Shown piece by piece: positions 18,364-27,483 of a stretch of 64,000 bases of DNA. This DNA comes from Stutzerimonas stutzeri (lineage in GTDB: Bacteria > Pseudomonadota > Gammaproteobacteria > Pseudomonadales > Pseudomonadaceae), in the NCBI RefSeq assembly GCF_024448935.1, contig NZ_JAMOIE010000001.1:62001-126000 (forward strand), in the 5' to 3' direction. The translations under genes were made by a program, and so were the position numbers. The notes beneath the pieces are model-generated. The model had not been told where the DNA came from. It made no database searches and saw only the letters and a program-made list of their open reading frames with translations. The first letter of the stretch is position 1. Each line of letters starts with the position of its first letter.

Positions 18364-19031
18364 TTCGTTTCGAACTGGTGGGCAAGCGCTATCCCAACGG
18401 CCACGTCGGATTGCACGAACTTTCCTTTCACGTGAAGCGCGGTGAGTTCCTCTTCGTCACCGGTCACTCCGGTGCGGGCAAGAGCACCTTGTTGCGCTTG
18501 CTGCTGGCGATGGAAAGGCCCAGCAGTGGCAGGCTGCTGTTGGCCAACCAGGACCTGTCGCGAATCAGCAACGCGCAGATTCCCTTTCTCCGCAGGCAGA
18601 TCGGTGTGGTATTTCAGAACCATCAGCTGCTGTTTGATCGCACCGTGTTCGACAACGCTGCATTACCCTTGCAAATCCTCGGTTTGAACAAGCGCGAAAT
18701 CGGCCAGCGCGTGATGACTGCGCTGGAGCGTGTCAGTCTCAAGGACAAGGCACTGCAATACCCTTCCGATCTCTCTACGGGCCAGCAGCAGCGCGTCGGC
18801 ATCGCCCGCGCCGTGGTGCACCGCCCGGCGTTGCTGCTGGCCGACGAGCCGACCGGCAACCTCGATCCGCGGCTGGCAGCCGAAATCATGGGCGTATTCG
18901 AAGACATCAACCGTCTCGGTACCACCGTGCTGATTGCCAGTCATGATCTGGCGCTGATCGCCCGTATGCGTCATCGCATGCTCACATTGCAGCGTGGTCG
19001 ATTGATCGGCGATGGGGAGGCCGCCCGATGA
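18360..19031 (+). CDS. ftsE: cell division ATP-binding protein FtsE
   Basis: 223-aa ABC ATPase that with FtsX controls septal peptidoglycan hydrolases. Walker A 'GHSGAGKSTLLRLL' near residue 35-48, Q-loop 'VFQNHQLL', signature 'LSTGQQQRVGIARA' near 137, Walker B 'LLLADEPTGNLDP' near 160 and 'ASHDLALI'. The start overlaps the ftsY stop by ATGA and its own stop overlaps ftsX by ATGA. Nothing unusual. Confidence 0.97.
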   Translation: MIRFELVGKRYPNGHVGLHELSFHVKRGEFLFVTGHSGAGKSTLLRLLLAMERPSSGRLLLANQDLSRISNAQIPFLRRQIGVVFQNHQLLFDRTVFDNAALPLQILGLNKREIGQRVMTALERVSLKDKALQYPSDLSTGQQQRVGIARAVVHRPALLLADEPTGNLDPRLAAEIMGVFEDINRLGTTVLIASHDLALIARMRHRMLTLQRGRLIGDGEAAR

Positions 19032-20038
19032 GCGCGCCCGAGCAGAACCCGAACCCGGCTGAACGCGCGGGCGGTGTACGCAACAAGCCCGAGCAACCCA
19101 GAAGCGACGAGCCGGACTTCCAAGCCCTGTTTCATGCCTGGGTGGAAAGTCACCGAGCCAGCGTGGTGGACAGTGTCGGCAGGCTGATCAAGCAGCCGAT
19201 CGGTAGCTTCTTCACCTGTCTGGTCATGGCGGTCGCGTTGAGCTTGCCGATGGGCCTGGCGCTGTTGCTGGACAATGTCGAGCGGCTCGGTGGCTCCTGG
19301 CAGCGGGCAGCCCAGATTTCGCTGTTCATGCAGCTGGATGTGGATGCGCCGCAGGGGCAAGCGCTTCGCGAGCAGATCCTGGCGATGCCGGACGTGTCCG
19401 AAGCCAGCTGGATCAGCCGGGAGCAGGCGCTGGAGGAATTTCAACAACTGTCGGGGCTTGGCGAGGCCTTGCGAGAGCTGCCGGAAAATCCGTTGCCCGG
19501 TGTGATCCTGGTGACGCCCAACGAAGTTGATCGCGATAACCTCGAGGCACTGCGCCAACGCTTGTCTGAGTTGTCCGGGGTCGAGCAGGCGCAGTTGGAC
19601 CTGTTATGGGTCGAACGGTTGACCGCCATCCTCAACCTGGGTGATCGGTTCGTGTTCGGCCTTAGCCTGTTGCTGATTGCCACGCTGCTGCTGGTGATTG
19701 GCAATACCATCCGCCTGCACATCGAAAACCGCCGCACCGAGATTGAAGTGGTCAAGCTGGTCGGCGGAACCGACGGCTATGTGCGGCGTCCGTTTCTCTA
19801 CATGGGGGCGTTGTACGGGCTGGGAGCGGGCCTGATTGCCTGGGGCTTGCTTGCCTATGGCCTCGGCTGGTTGAACGAGGCGGTCACTGGATTGGCTGGC
19901 TTGTATGGCAGCGATTTCGGTTTGGCGGGCGTACCGGCCGATGATGGGCTGTCACTTGTGCTCGGAGCCGTGCTGCTGGGTTACATAGGCGCCTGGCTGG
20001 CCGTTGCGAGGCATTTGAGCGAGCTGTCACCGCGCTAA
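19028..20038 (+). CDS. ftsX: cell division protein FtsX
   Basis: 336-aa permease-like partner of FtsE. A cytoplasmic tail of about 65 residues rich in Pro/Asn/Glu precedes TM1 ('SFFTCLVMAVALSLPMGLAL'). A periplasmic domain (about 85-215; 'ISLFMQLDVDAPQGQALREQ', 'WISREQALEEF') follows, where amidase activators bind. Three further TM segments lie at about 220-245, 265-290 and 310-330, with the conserved 'RRTEIEVVKLVGGTDGYVRR' between TM2 and TM3. It is the last gene of ftsYEX, 107 bp before rpoH. Confidence 0.95.
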   Translation: MSAPEQNPNPAERAGGVRNKPEQPRSDEPDFQALFHAWVESHRASVVDSVGRLIKQPIGSFFTCLVMAVALSLPMGLALLLDNVERLGGSWQRAAQISLFMQLDVDAPQGQALREQILAMPDVSEASWISREQALEEFQQLSGLGEALRELPENPLPGVILVTPNEVDRDNLEALRQRLSELSGVEQAQLDLLWVERLTAILNLGDRFVFGLSLLLIATLLLVIGNTIRLHIENRRTEIEVVKLVGGTDGYVRRPFLYMGALYGLGAGLIAWGLLAYGLGWLNEAVTGLAGLYGSDFGLAGVPADDGLSLVLGAVLLGYIGAWLAVARHLSELSPR

Positions 20039-20089
20039 CCTGTTGATCCATATGAATTACGATGGCTGTAAGGAAACTTTTTCACAGGC

Positions 20090-20117
20090 TTGCAGTCTCA
20101 CGAAGCAGTGCTAAACT
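20090..20117 (+). promoter_or_regulatory. candidate sigma-70 promoter of rpoH
   Basis: TTGCAG (20090-20095), a 16-base spacer and TAAACT (20112-20117), about 29 bases before the rpoH ATG. The match to consensus is moderate. rpoH in other gammaproteobacteria has several promoters; only this one is visible here. Confidence 0.4.
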
Positions 20118-20145
20118 GCTGCAGCTTCATTTTTGGAGGACCTGC

Positions 20146-21000
20146 ATGACATCTAATCTCCAACCTGTTCAAGCCCTGGCCCCGGGAGGCAATCTCGAGG
20201 CCTATGTGCAGACGGTCAACAGCATTCCGCTGCTCACGGTCGAGCAGGAACGCGACCTGGCTGGACGTCTGTTCTACCACCAGGATCTCGAGGCCGCCCG
20301 TCAGATGGTGCTGGCCCACCTGCGTTTCGTTGTGCATATCGCCCGTAGCTATTCCGGCTACGGTCTGGCACAGGCCGATCTGATCCAGGAGGGCAATGTC
20401 GGCCTGATGAAGGCGGTCAAGCGCTTCAATCCTGAAATGGGTGTGCGCCTGGTTTCCTTTGCCGTGCACTGGATCAAGGCCGAAATCCACGAGTTCATCC
20501 TGCGCAACTGGCGCATCGTAAAAGTCGCCACGACCAAAGCGCAACGCAAGCTGTTCTTCAATCTGCGTAGTCAGAAGAAGCGTCTGGCCTGGCTGAACAA
20601 TGACGAGGTCGAGCGCGTTGCCGACAGCCTCGGCGTTGAGGCCCGCGAAGTCCGCGAGATGGAAAGCCGTCTCACCGGGCATGACATGGCTTTCGATCCA
20701 TCTGCCGACGCGGATGATGACAGCGCCTACCAGTCGCCCGCACATTATCTCGAAGATCATCGTTACGATCCGGCGCGGCAGCTCGAAGATGCCGACTGGA
20801 GCGATAATTCAAATTTGAATCTGCACGAGGCGCTGGACACGCTGGATGAGCGTAGCCGCGATATCCTTCAGCAGCGTTGGCTGAGTGATACCAAGGCGAC
20901 TCTGCATGATCTCGCTGCCAGGTATGGGGTCTCTGCGGAGCGGATTCGTCAGCTCGAAAAGAATGCGATGAACAAGCTCAAGGGTTCAATCCAGGCTTGA
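20146..21000 (+). CDS. rpoH: heat-shock sigma factor RpoH (sigma-32)
   Basis: 284-aa alternative sigma factor directing transcription of chaperone and protease genes. Region 2 is '[20 protein letters not shown]' through '[20 protein letters not shown]' and '[20 protein letters not shown]', and the RpoH box '[18 protein letters not shown]' follows at about 130-147. Region 4 ends '[20 protein letters not shown]'. ATG 20146 is preceded by GGAGG at a good distance; the longer frame from 20062 is not credible. It follows ftsYEX as in P. aeruginosa and E. coli and is closed by a strong intrinsic terminator. Confidence 0.97.
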   Translation: MTSNLQPVQALAPGGNLEAYVQTVNSIPLLTVEQERDLAGRLFYHQDLEAARQMVLAHLRFVVHIARSYSGYGLAQADLIQEGNVGLMKAVKRFNPEMGVRLVSFAVHWIKAEIHEFILRNWRIVKVATTKAQRKLFFNLRSQKKRLAWLNNDEVERVADSLGVEAREVREMESRLTGHDMAFDPSADADDDSAYQSPAHYLEDHRYDPARQLEDADWSDNSNLNLHEALDTLDERSRDILQQRWLSDTKATLHDLAARYGVSAERIRQLEKNAMNKLKGSIQA

Positions 21001-21038
21001 GGGGCGAAGCCTGAGCTTTCCGTTCCAGTCCAGAGTCC

Positions 21039-21070
21039 AAAGGCGCTGCAACTGCAGCGCCTTTTTTTTA
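21039..21070 (+). terminator. intrinsic terminator of rpoH
   Basis: Perfect 10-bp stem AGGCGCTGCA / TGCAGCGCCT (21041-21050 and 21053-21062) followed by a run of eight T, 40 bp after the rpoH stop. Confidence 0.9.
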
Positions 21071-21115
21071 GCCGTTGGCCGGCAAAGGGTGACTGCAGCT
21101 GGATGATCGCCGAGC

Positions 21116-23668
21116 TCAGCGGCGATGCCTGGAGTGCTCCAGGGTGTCAGTGAGGGCGATCAGCAGTTGTGCCGCGCTGATGGGTTTGTGTAGCCAGGTG
21201 ATGCGCGTGTCTTCAACGTTCTGCTCGAAATGGCTGGCGGCCGATATCACGATGATCGGCAGATCTCGCGTGTCAGGGTTGCTGCGGACGTCGTCAATCA
21301 GCTCGCGTCCGCTGCCGTCGGGCAAATGCCAATCGAGTGTCATCGCCTCGTAACGGGTACTGGCAAGCTTGCCTCGTGCCGCGTGCAGACTCTGCACGCG
21401 GTCAACCGCATAGCCGGCATCGCGTAGCATCAGCAACAGTAACCGCCCGGTGTCCGGTTCGTCTTCGATCACCAGCAGGCGAGGCTGGCCCTGGTCGGGT
21501 GCCGCGGTGGCCGATTCGGCTATGGGCAGCTCACACCAGAACGTTGTGCCTTGGCCCTCGGCTGTATCAAAGCCGACACGACCGCCCATCCGTTCGATGA
21601 ATTTTTTGGTAATGGCGAGCCCCAGGCCGGTGCCCCCTTTCTGGCGACTGTCGGACGCATCCGCCTGGGCAAATTTCTCGAATACACGGTTCTGGAAACT
21701 TGGCGGGATGCCCGGCCCCTGATCGCTGACGCTGATGCGGACATGGCCGGCATTGGGCTGGCTGCAATGCAGCGTGACCTGACCACCTTTCGGCGTGTAC
21801 TTGATGGCGTTCGAAAGAAAGTTGGTCAGCACCTGCTGCAGGCGCAACCCGTCGACCCATACGTGCACATTGACCGGGTCGCGGAGTATGCAGCTCACCC
21901 CGAAATGCGCGGCGAAAGCCTGGTTGCTGGTCAGCGCCTCGTCCAACAGTTGGCGCAGCGAGTGCTCGCGCATGTCGAAGGTCATCTTGCCTACGGTGAT
22001 TTTTTCCATGTCCAACAGGTCATTGATCAGGTAACCCAACCGCAAGCTGTTGCGGTGCGCGATTTCGAGCATCTGCTGGATGGCGGCAGGTGTCTCGCCC
22101 AGGGCGCCGCCGGTGATCAGGCCCAGGGCGCCGCTGATGGATGTCAGCGGGGTGCGCAACTCATGGCTTACCGTCGAGACGAACTCGTCTTTCATCTGTT
22201 CGATGCGCTTGTGTTCGGTCAGGTCCATGCTGGTGCCGCTGATGCGCAGCGGCTGGCCGTTGCGGTCGCGCTGGATGTAGCCGCGGATCAGCACAGGCGT
22301 GGTTTTGCCGCTTTTATGCTGCAGGCGTAGCTCGGTGGTGAAGTGATCGACCGTGGAGAGCACGGTCCGGGCCAGCTGAGTCCGCTCTTGAGGCAGGTCC
22401 TCGGCCACCACGAGTCGCTCCCAGAGGTTGAGATCCGCACTGAGCTCGCCGGGACGGTAGCCGAGCATGTGCCAGGCGCGCGGCGATGCATAGAAGGTTC
22501 CCGCATCCAGGTTCATGTCCCACAACCCGTCATTGCTGCCTTTGAGCGCAAGGCTCAGGCGCTCTTCACTGAGCTGAAGGGCACGTTTGTTTTCCCGGAT
22601 GTCTTCGGTCATCTGCTGGGCCAGCGCCTCGGCACGGCGGCGTCTGAGCGACAATGAAAACGTCAGGAGGAACAATAGTGCGCTCAGGCCAGTACCAAGG
22701 CTCGCTATCAGCCTCTTGTTGGTGTGAAAGAACTGCTCGAAGGCGGGCCGGCTCTCCAGGCGCAGCGCCCATGTCTGGCCATAAAGACCCAGCTGCGCCA
22801 CCTTGCTGTATTGGGCTTGCCCGGTCATAGGTGCATCACGACTGGCAAAGATAAGCTGCTCGGTTTGCTCGGTATCGCCTGCATAGATGCGCAAGCTGAG
22901 GTTCGGATTAGCTGCGCCCAGAATGCCTCGCATCAGGTCGTCGAGCCGATAGGGACTGTAGACGAAGCCCATTAGCGCTTGCAGGCGTTGTGTCACGGTA
23001 GTTAGCGGCTCCCCAGGACGGTACAGCGGCACGTACATGAGGACGCCTGCTTGTATCTTGCCGTGGGTTTCCTGGCGTAACGTCACTTTCCCGGTAATCC
23101 GGGTCTTTCCGGTTTCGGCAGCGCTGAGCATGGCCTGTCGGCGAACCGGCTCGGAGAACATGTCAAAGCCGAAAGCGGCCAGGTTGCGATCGCGGAAGGG
23201 CTCGAGGAAGACGATCGGCGTGTAGAGCGAGCGGTCCACCTCTTGCGGGTAGACATCGTAGTCGCTATATCCTTCAGCCCGGACGTTGCGCACATGCGCT
23301 TCGAGCTCCGACGGCAATAGGGCCTTGGCAAAACCGACGCCTTGGATGCCCGGGTAGCGTTCGGCCAGTTGCAGTCGCTCGTTGTATTCGCGCCACTGTT
23401 CTCGCGACACCTCACCGGCGGCGTCGAACAGTCCGGCAGCTCCGAGCAGAATCTGCTCGTGGTCGGTCATGCGTTTCTCAATGGCTTCAATGGTCGTGCT
23501 CACCAGCAAGTCGAACTGCTTGAGCGCGGCCCGCTCTTCTTTCATCTGCAGATGATCGAGAAGCGCAAGCTGTACCGACAGCGCTAATGCCAATACGAGC
23601 CAGGCGATGCTGTTACGCCAGTGAAAGAACTGCCGCACCTTGCCGAACGGTGCACTGGTTTCGCTCAT
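21116..23668 (-). CDS. hybrid sensor histidine kinase (CHASE-PAS-HisKA-HATPase-REC)
   Basis: 850 aa. TM1 is at about 20-40 and TM2 at about 320-342, with a CHASE sensory domain between them in the periplasm ('ERYPGIQGVGFAKALL', 'DYDVYPQE', 'FGFDMFSEP'). A PAS domain follows at about 370-485. HisKA has the phospho-accepting His502 in 'FVSTVSHELRTPLTSISG'. The ATPase domain has N-box NFLSNAIKYT (616-625), G1 DQGPGI (649-654) and GTGLGL (679-684). The C-terminal receiver runs from about 730, with acceptor Asp779 in 'MTLDWHLPDG'. CHASE domains sense small ligands such as cytokinin-like or peptide signals. No response regulator with an output domain is adjacent, so the partner is unknown. Confidence 0.92.
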   Translation of the reverse strand: MSETSAPFGKVRQFFHWRNSIAWLVLALALSVQLALLDHLQMKEERAALKQFDLLVSTTIEAIEKRMTDHEQILLGAAGLFDAAGEVSREQWREYNERLQLAERYPGIQGVGFAKALLPSELEAHVRNVRAEGYSDYDVYPQEVDRSLYTPIVFLEPFRDRNLAAFGFDMFSEPVRRQAMLSAAETGKTRITGKVTLRQETHGKIQAGVLMYVPLYRPGEPLTTVTQRLQALMGFVYSPYRLDDLMRGILGAANPNLSLRIYAGDTEQTEQLIFASRDAPMTGQAQYSKVAQLGLYGQTWALRLESRPAFEQFFHTNKRLIASLGTGLSALLFLLTFSLSLRRRRAEALAQQMTEDIRENKRALQLSEERLSLALKGSNDGLWDMNLDAGTFYASPRAWHMLGYRPGELSADLNLWERLVVAEDLPQERTQLARTVLSTVDHFTTELRLQHKSGKTTPVLIRGYIQRDRNGQPLRISGTSMDLTEHKRIEQMKDEFVSTVSHELRTPLTSISGALGLITGGALGETPAAIQQMLEIAHRNSLRLGYLINDLLDMEKITVGKMTFDMREHSLRQLLDEALTSNQAFAAHFGVSCILRDPVNVHVWVDGLRLQQVLTNFLSNAIKYTPKGGQVTLHCSQPNAGHVRISVSDQGPGIPPSFQNRVFEKFAQADASDSRQKGGTGLGLAITKKFIERMGGRVGFDTAEGQGTTFWCELPIAESATAAPDQGQPRLLVIEDEPDTGRLLLLMLRDAGYAVDRVQSLHAARGKLASTRYEAMTLDWHLPDGSGRELIDDVRSNPDTRDLPIIVISAASHFEQNVEDTRITWLHKPISAAQLLIALTDTLEHSRHRR

Positions 23669-23894
23669 GCTGTCTGCCGTGCGTTAGTCACGAGTGGCGA
23701 TTCGGGCGCCCGTCTGGCGACCTTCCGTACATGCGGGTCGTGGCCCGTCATTCGCCACATAGTCATCGCAGCTTACGCGCTGAGATGGCGTAATGCCATA
23801 ACGCCCCGACAGAGCGTACCGGCTGGTGGTCTTGCGCGTGAAAGGGCGCTGAGGCGCTGCAGCCGACCCGTCGCCGTATCGTTGCGGTTGGCCT

Positions 23895-24605
23895 TCAGCG
23901 TGCATCGCTCGCCCGCAGCTTGTTCAGGTAATCGCTGCCGCCCAATTGCCTCGCCTGCTTTCGAATCCAGGCGGCGCGGCTGCCCACGTGCGGACCGGGT
24001 TGGCCAGCATCCCACTGCCGAGGGTTGGGCAGCACAGCGGCCAGCTGGCTAGCCTGATTGACAGACAGATAGGGCGCGCCAACCCCGAAGTGATGTTGTG
24101 CAGCTGCTTCGGCGCCGAATATCCCACTGCCCCATTCGACACTGTTCAGGTAGACCTCCAGAATCCGTTGTTTCGGCCACAGCAGCTCGATCCAGCCTGT
24201 GAACCAGACTTCAAGACCCTTGCGCAGCCAGCTACGCCCCGACCAGAGGAACAGGTTTTTCGCCACCTGCTGGCTCAGCGTGCTGGCGCCACGCAGCGAG
24301 CCGCCGCGTTCGTTATGCGCGAATGCAGCTCGAATTGCGGCGATATCGAAGCCCCAATGATCGGCGAAGTTCTGATCTTCGGCTGCGATGACGGACATCT
24401 TCAAGTCGTCCGGCAGTTGGTTCCAAGGCTGCCAGCTACGTTGCAGGTCAATGCTTTCGCCACCAGTCCAGGATTCGATCTTGCGTTCAACCATCAGCGC
24501 GGTGAAGGGTGGCGGCACCCAGCGCAGTATCAGCACCAGCAACACGGACAGTGCCGCCAGCCATAGCAACAGTTTGGTCAGTCGGCGGAACAGGGCTCGA
24601 AGCAT
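23895..24605 (-). CDS. mtgA: monofunctional peptidoglycan transglycosylase MtgA
   Basis: 236-aa inner-membrane GT51 glycosyltransferase that polymerises lipid II without a transpeptidase domain. It begins MLRALFRRLTKLLLWLAALS, with a single N-terminal membrane anchor. Catalytic motif 1 is 'VIAAEDQNFADHWGFD', containing the essential Glu; motif 2 'RGASTLSQQVAKNLFLWSGR'; motif 3 'RKGLEVWFTGWIELLWPKQR'; motif 4 'ILEVYLNSVEWG'. ATG 24605 was chosen because it starts the anchor. It is divergent from the DUF423 gene. The 226 bp between its stop and the kinase gene show nothing I recognise. Confidence 0.95.
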   Translation of the reverse strand: MLRALFRRLTKLLLWLAALSVLLVLILRWVPPPFTALMVERKIESWTGGESIDLQRSWQPWNQLPDDLKMSVIAAEDQNFADHWGFDIAAIRAAFAHNERGGSLRGASTLSQQVAKNLFLWSGRSWLRKGLEVWFTGWIELLWPKQRILEVYLNSVEWGSGIFGAEAAAQHHFGVGAPYLSVNQASQLAAVLPNPRQWDAGQPGPHVGSRAAWIRKQARQLGGSDYLNKLRASDAR

Positions 24606-24676
24606 GGGGCGTGGTCGCAACCGGGGAGAACGGGCATTATAACGGTGCAAACACTCCCTGACCGGAAGCCACCCGA

Positions 24677-25051
24677 ATGATTCGTCCGTTTCTTCTGCTT
24701 GCCGGATTCTTCGGCTTGACCGGCGTCGCCCTCGGCGCGTTCGCAGCCCATGGCTTGAAAAGTCGCCTGGCTGCCGACTCTCTCGCTGTGTTTCAGACCG
24801 GCGTGCACTACCAACTGATCCACGCCCTGGCATTATTCGGCATCGCCTTGCTGGCGCTGCATGCGCCGAGCCGTCTGCTGTTCGCAGCAGGCAGCTTGTT
24901 TACGCTGGGTGTGCTGCTGTTCTCCGGCAGTCTCTACCTGCTGACCCTGACCGGTGTCGGCAAGCTCGGCATCATCACACCGATTGGCGGCACGGCATTC
25001 CTGGCCGGCTGGATCTGTCTGATGCTGGCCGCCTGGAACCTGCGTGGCTGA
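24677..25051 (+). CDS. DUF423/YgdD-family membrane protein
   Basis: 124 aa with four hydrophobic segments (about 3-22, 43-62, 68-90, 98-120). 'FGLTGVALGAFAAHGLK' at the N-terminus and 'FQTGVHYQLIHALAL' are the hallmark of DUF423. Function unknown. The Gly/Ala-rich helices and conserved His residues (His25, His50, His54 approximately) are typical. It lies divergent from mtgA and upstream of thiS, as in P. aeruginosa, and is probably transcribed alone or with thiSG. Confidence 0.88.
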   Translation: MIRPFLLLAGFFGLTGVALGAFAAHGLKSRLAADSLAVFQTGVHYQLIHALALFGIALLALHAPSRLLFAAGSLFTLGVLLFSGSLYLLTLTGVGKLGIITPIGGTAFLAGWICLMLAAWNLRG

Positions 25052-25155
25052 TTGACCGAGCGGCCCGGGCGGAGATGAATGGTGGCAGCGCTTGCCTTGG
25101 TGGGCCGAGTCGATCGGGCTAGAATGCTGGCCCTTCTGCAATGGTGGCGATCACT

Positions 25156-25356
25156 ATGCATATCCAGTTGAACGGTGAATGCTACGAGCTCCCTGACGGT
25201 CAATCGGTGGCTGATCTGCTGCAGCGCTTGCAGCTGACCGGGCGCCGGCTAGCGGTTGAACTCAACCGCGACATCGTGCCACGCAGCCAGCATGCCGCGA
25301 CGGTTCTGGTCGAAGGCGATCAGATCGAAGTCGTGCACGCCATTGGCGGCGGCTGA
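25156..25356 (+). CDS. thiS: thiamine biosynthesis sulfur carrier ThiS
   Basis: 66-aa ubiquitin-like sulfur carrier. It ends in the obligatory Gly-Gly ('EVVHAIGGG') that is adenylated and thiocarboxylated to deliver sulfur to ThiG. The N-terminus MHIQLNGECYELPDGQSVAD forms the first beta hairpin. ATG 25156 (rather than 25141) fits the usual start. It lies 78 bp upstream of thiG. Confidence 0.95.
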   Translation: MHIQLNGECYELPDGQSVADLLQRLQLTGRRLAVELNRDIVPRSQHAATVLVEGDQIEVVHAIGGG

Positions 25357-25434
25357 CGAACCCGATCAAATTTCCGAACGCCGCCCGTGCAGCGGCGTAC
25401 TTCTCGCTTCATTAGGTCTGAACAGGATGGTCAC

Positions 25435-26229
25435 ATGAGCCCAGTTCCGCACGACAAAGCCTTCACGCTTGCCGGCCGCACCTATCAATCGCGCCTGCTG
25501 GTGGGCACCGGTAAATACAAGGATCTCGAGGAAACCCGCGCGGCCATCGAGGCCTCTGGCGCGGAGATCGTCACCGTTGCGGTGCGCCGTACCAACATCG
25601 GCCAGAACCCGGGCGAGCCTAATCTGCTGGATGTGATCTCGCCGGATCGCTACACGATCCTGCCGAACACCGCGGGCTGCTATGACGCCGAAGAGGCCGT
25701 GCGCACCTGCCGCCTGGCCCGCGAACTGCTCGATGGGCACCGGTTGGTCAAGCTGGAAGTGTTGGCCGACCAAAAAACCCTGTTCCCCAACGTCATTGAA
25801 ACCCTCAAGGCCGCTGAAATATTGGTCAAGGATGGCTTCGACGTGATGGTGTACACCAGCGACGATCCGATCATTGCCCGCCAGCTCGCCGACATGGGTT
25901 GCATTGCGGTGATGCCGCTGGCCGGTCTGATCGGCACGGGTTTGGGCATCTGCAACCCATACAACCTGCGCATCATCCTCGAGGAGGCCAAGGTGCCGGT
26001 ACTTGTGGACGCAGGCGTCGGCACGGCATCCGACGCAACCATCGCCATGGAGCTGGGTTGTGAGGCGGTGCTGATGAACAGCGCCATCGCTCATGCGCGG
26101 AACCCGGTGCTGATGGCTGAGGCCATGAAGTATGCGATCGACGCCGGCCGCTTAGCCTACCTGGCCGGCCGCATGCCGAAAAAACTCTATGCCAGCGCCT
26201 CCTCCCCTCAGGAGGGCCTGATCCGCTAA
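25435..26229 (+). CDS. thiG: thiazole synthase ThiG
   Basis: 264-aa TIM-barrel enzyme that joins 1-deoxy-D-xylulose 5-phosphate, the ThiS thiocarboxylate and dehydroglycine to give the thiamine thiazole phosphate. '[12 protein letters not shown]' is the N-terminal motif; '[15 protein letters not shown]' carries the Schiff-base lysine; '[14 protein letters not shown]' binds phosphate near the C-terminus. ATG 25435 gives [10 protein letters not shown]; the longer frame starts in the intergenic region. It is coupled with thiS and followed by trmB, the order of P. aeruginosa PA0380-PA0382. Confidence 0.96.
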   Translation: MSPVPHDKAFTLAGRTYQSRLLVGTGKYKDLEETRAAIEASGAEIVTVAVRRTNIGQNPGEPNLLDVISPDRYTILPNTAGCYDAEEAVRTCRLARELLDGHRLVKLEVLADQKTLFPNVIETLKAAEILVKDGFDVMVYTSDDPIIARQLADMGCIAVMPLAGLIGTGLGICNPYNLRIILEEAKVPVLVDAGVGTASDATIAMELGCEAVLMNSAIAHARNPVLMAEAMKYAIDAGRLAYLAGRMPKKLYASASSPQEGLIR

Positions 26230-26299
26230 TCCTTCTCCTCCCGTCTCTGGCCGCGTGCTCGATCGCGCGGCCGGTCCCTTGTTATCTGTAGGTTCGTTC

Positions 26300-27010
26300 A
26301 TGAGTGACACTCCAATCCCGGCCGAGGGCCAACGGCGCATGCGCACCATCAAAAGCTTTGTGATGCGTGCCGGTCGCATGACCGAAGGACAGCAGCGGGG
26401 TCTGGATCAGGGCTGGCCCCGGTTCGGCCTGGAACTGGCAGATGGGTTGCGCGATTTCGATCAGGTCTTTGCTCGGCAGGCGCCACGCACGTTCGAGATC
26501 GGTTTTGGCATGGGCCACTCCACCCTGGAAATGGCCGCGGCGGCTCCCGAACAGGATTTCATTGCGGTCGAAGTGCACTCGCCGGGCGTAGGGGCCCTGT
26601 TAAACGGACTCCTGTCCCAAAATCTGACGAACGTGCGGGTTTACAGTTGCGATGCGCTCGAAGTGCTGCGTGAATGCGTCCCCGATGCCAGCCTGGACCG
26701 GGTCCTGCTGTTCTTTCCCGATCCCTGGCACAAGAGTCGCCACCACAAGCGGCGCATCGTCCAGCCGGCATTCGCTGAACTGGTGCGGCAAAAACTCAAG
26801 GTCGGCGGCGTGTTGCACATGGCGACCGACTGGGAGGCCTATGCCGAGCATATGCTCGACATCATGAACGTCGCGCCTGGCTACCGTAACCAGGCGGTAA
26901 ACGGGCAGTACGTTGAGCGTCCGCAGGAGCGCCCGACCACCAAGTTCGAACGGCGCGGTGAGCGCCTCGGCCACGGCGTCTGGGACCTTAAGTTCGAGCG
27001 CATCGACTGA
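26300..27010 (+). CDS. trmB: tRNA (guanine-N7)-methyltransferase TrmB
   Basis: 236-aa SAM-dependent enzyme forming m7G46 in the tRNA variable loop. '[17 protein letters not shown]' is motif I, '[16 protein letters not shown]' follows, the catalytic '[20 protein letters not shown]' is near residues 133-152, and the C-terminus has '[19 protein letters not shown]'. ATG 26300 gives [20 protein letters not shown], the usual opening. It is the last gene of the conserved block; the sequence beyond it no longer follows the P. aeruginosa order. Confidence 0.96.
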   Translation: MSDTPIPAEGQRRMRTIKSFVMRAGRMTEGQQRGLDQGWPRFGLELADGLRDFDQVFARQAPRTFEIGFGMGHSTLEMAAAAPEQDFIAVEVHSPGVGALLNGLLSQNLTNVRVYSCDALEVLRECVPDASLDRVLLFFPDPWHKSRHHKRRIVQPAFAELVRQKLKVGGVLHMATDWEAYAEHMLDIMNVAPGYRNQAVNGQYVERPQERPTTKFERRGERLGHGVWDLKFERID

Positions 27011-27479
27011 CTCGCTGAAATATGTGTACCGCTGCATCCAGCAAAGCCGCGACCAAGCCGCCCAGGGACGATCCAATAACGAAAAATGCCAGGACGGCAC
27101 GATCCCGACGCTTCAACGAGCGCTCTGCCTGCGGGGAAGAGCCGTCATCTGCCGCGCCCGCCGCGCTGCAAGGAGCAAACAGATGTACAGGATATTCGCA
27201 ATTCTGCGGCCGGCGGCCTGTGCCAGCCAGGCTCAAGCCAAGGTCGACGAGATGCAGGCCGTGGGGCTGGGCCAGGACCTGACCCCGCGCCTTGTGATGT
27301 TGTGGCTATGACACGCCGTGTGCCGACAGGCTGACGCGGCTTCCGGCGCGGCCCTGTACGATCGCTTCGATGTCGGCCAGTGAGCCGATCACCGCAGTTT
27401 TGCCGGTGTTGCGGGCCCTGGAGCGAGACGCCCGCGCTCAGCTCGACGACGACCTGATCCCGACCCTGGCGACGATGCA
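27011..27479. other. junction region with fragmentary small reading frames
   Basis: 470 bp between trmB and the terminase gene. It holds two small plus-strand frames listed separately. The minus strand has a short hydrophobic stretch ('RRDRAVLAFFVIGSSLGGLV') without a convincing start. It is likely decayed mobile-element sequence. Confidence 0.6.
27183..27311 (+). CDS. small ORF of unknown function upstream of the phage terminase
   Basis: 42 aa beginning MYRIFAILRPAAC, preceded by AAGGAG (27171-27176) six bases before the ATG, a good ribosome-binding site. 'SQAQAKVDEMQAVGLGQDL' looks coding in composition but matches no family I know. It lies in phage debris, so it could be a degenerate small phage gene or the start of a gene broken by frameshift. 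Confidence 0.35.
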   Translation: MYRIFAILRPAACASQAQAKVDEMQAVGLGQDLTPRLVMLWL

Positions 27480-27483
27480 ATGA
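27370..27483 (+). CDS. short ORF overlapping terminase start
   Basis: 37 aa from ATG 27370; its TGA overlaps the terminase ATG (ATGA), as small phage genes do. The frame is open upstream to about 27299 without an ATG, so it may be the C-terminal end of a truncated gene, possibly the small terminase or its neighbour. No motif recognised. Confidence 0.35.
   Translation: MSASEPITAVLPVLRALERDARAQLDDDLIPTLATMQ

Noticed and set aside
26988-27236. Minus-strand frame with one hydrophobic segment, possibly a holin
   Set aside because: No convincing start or ribosome-binding site, and it runs into the trmB coding sequence; only one hydrophobic stretch supports it.
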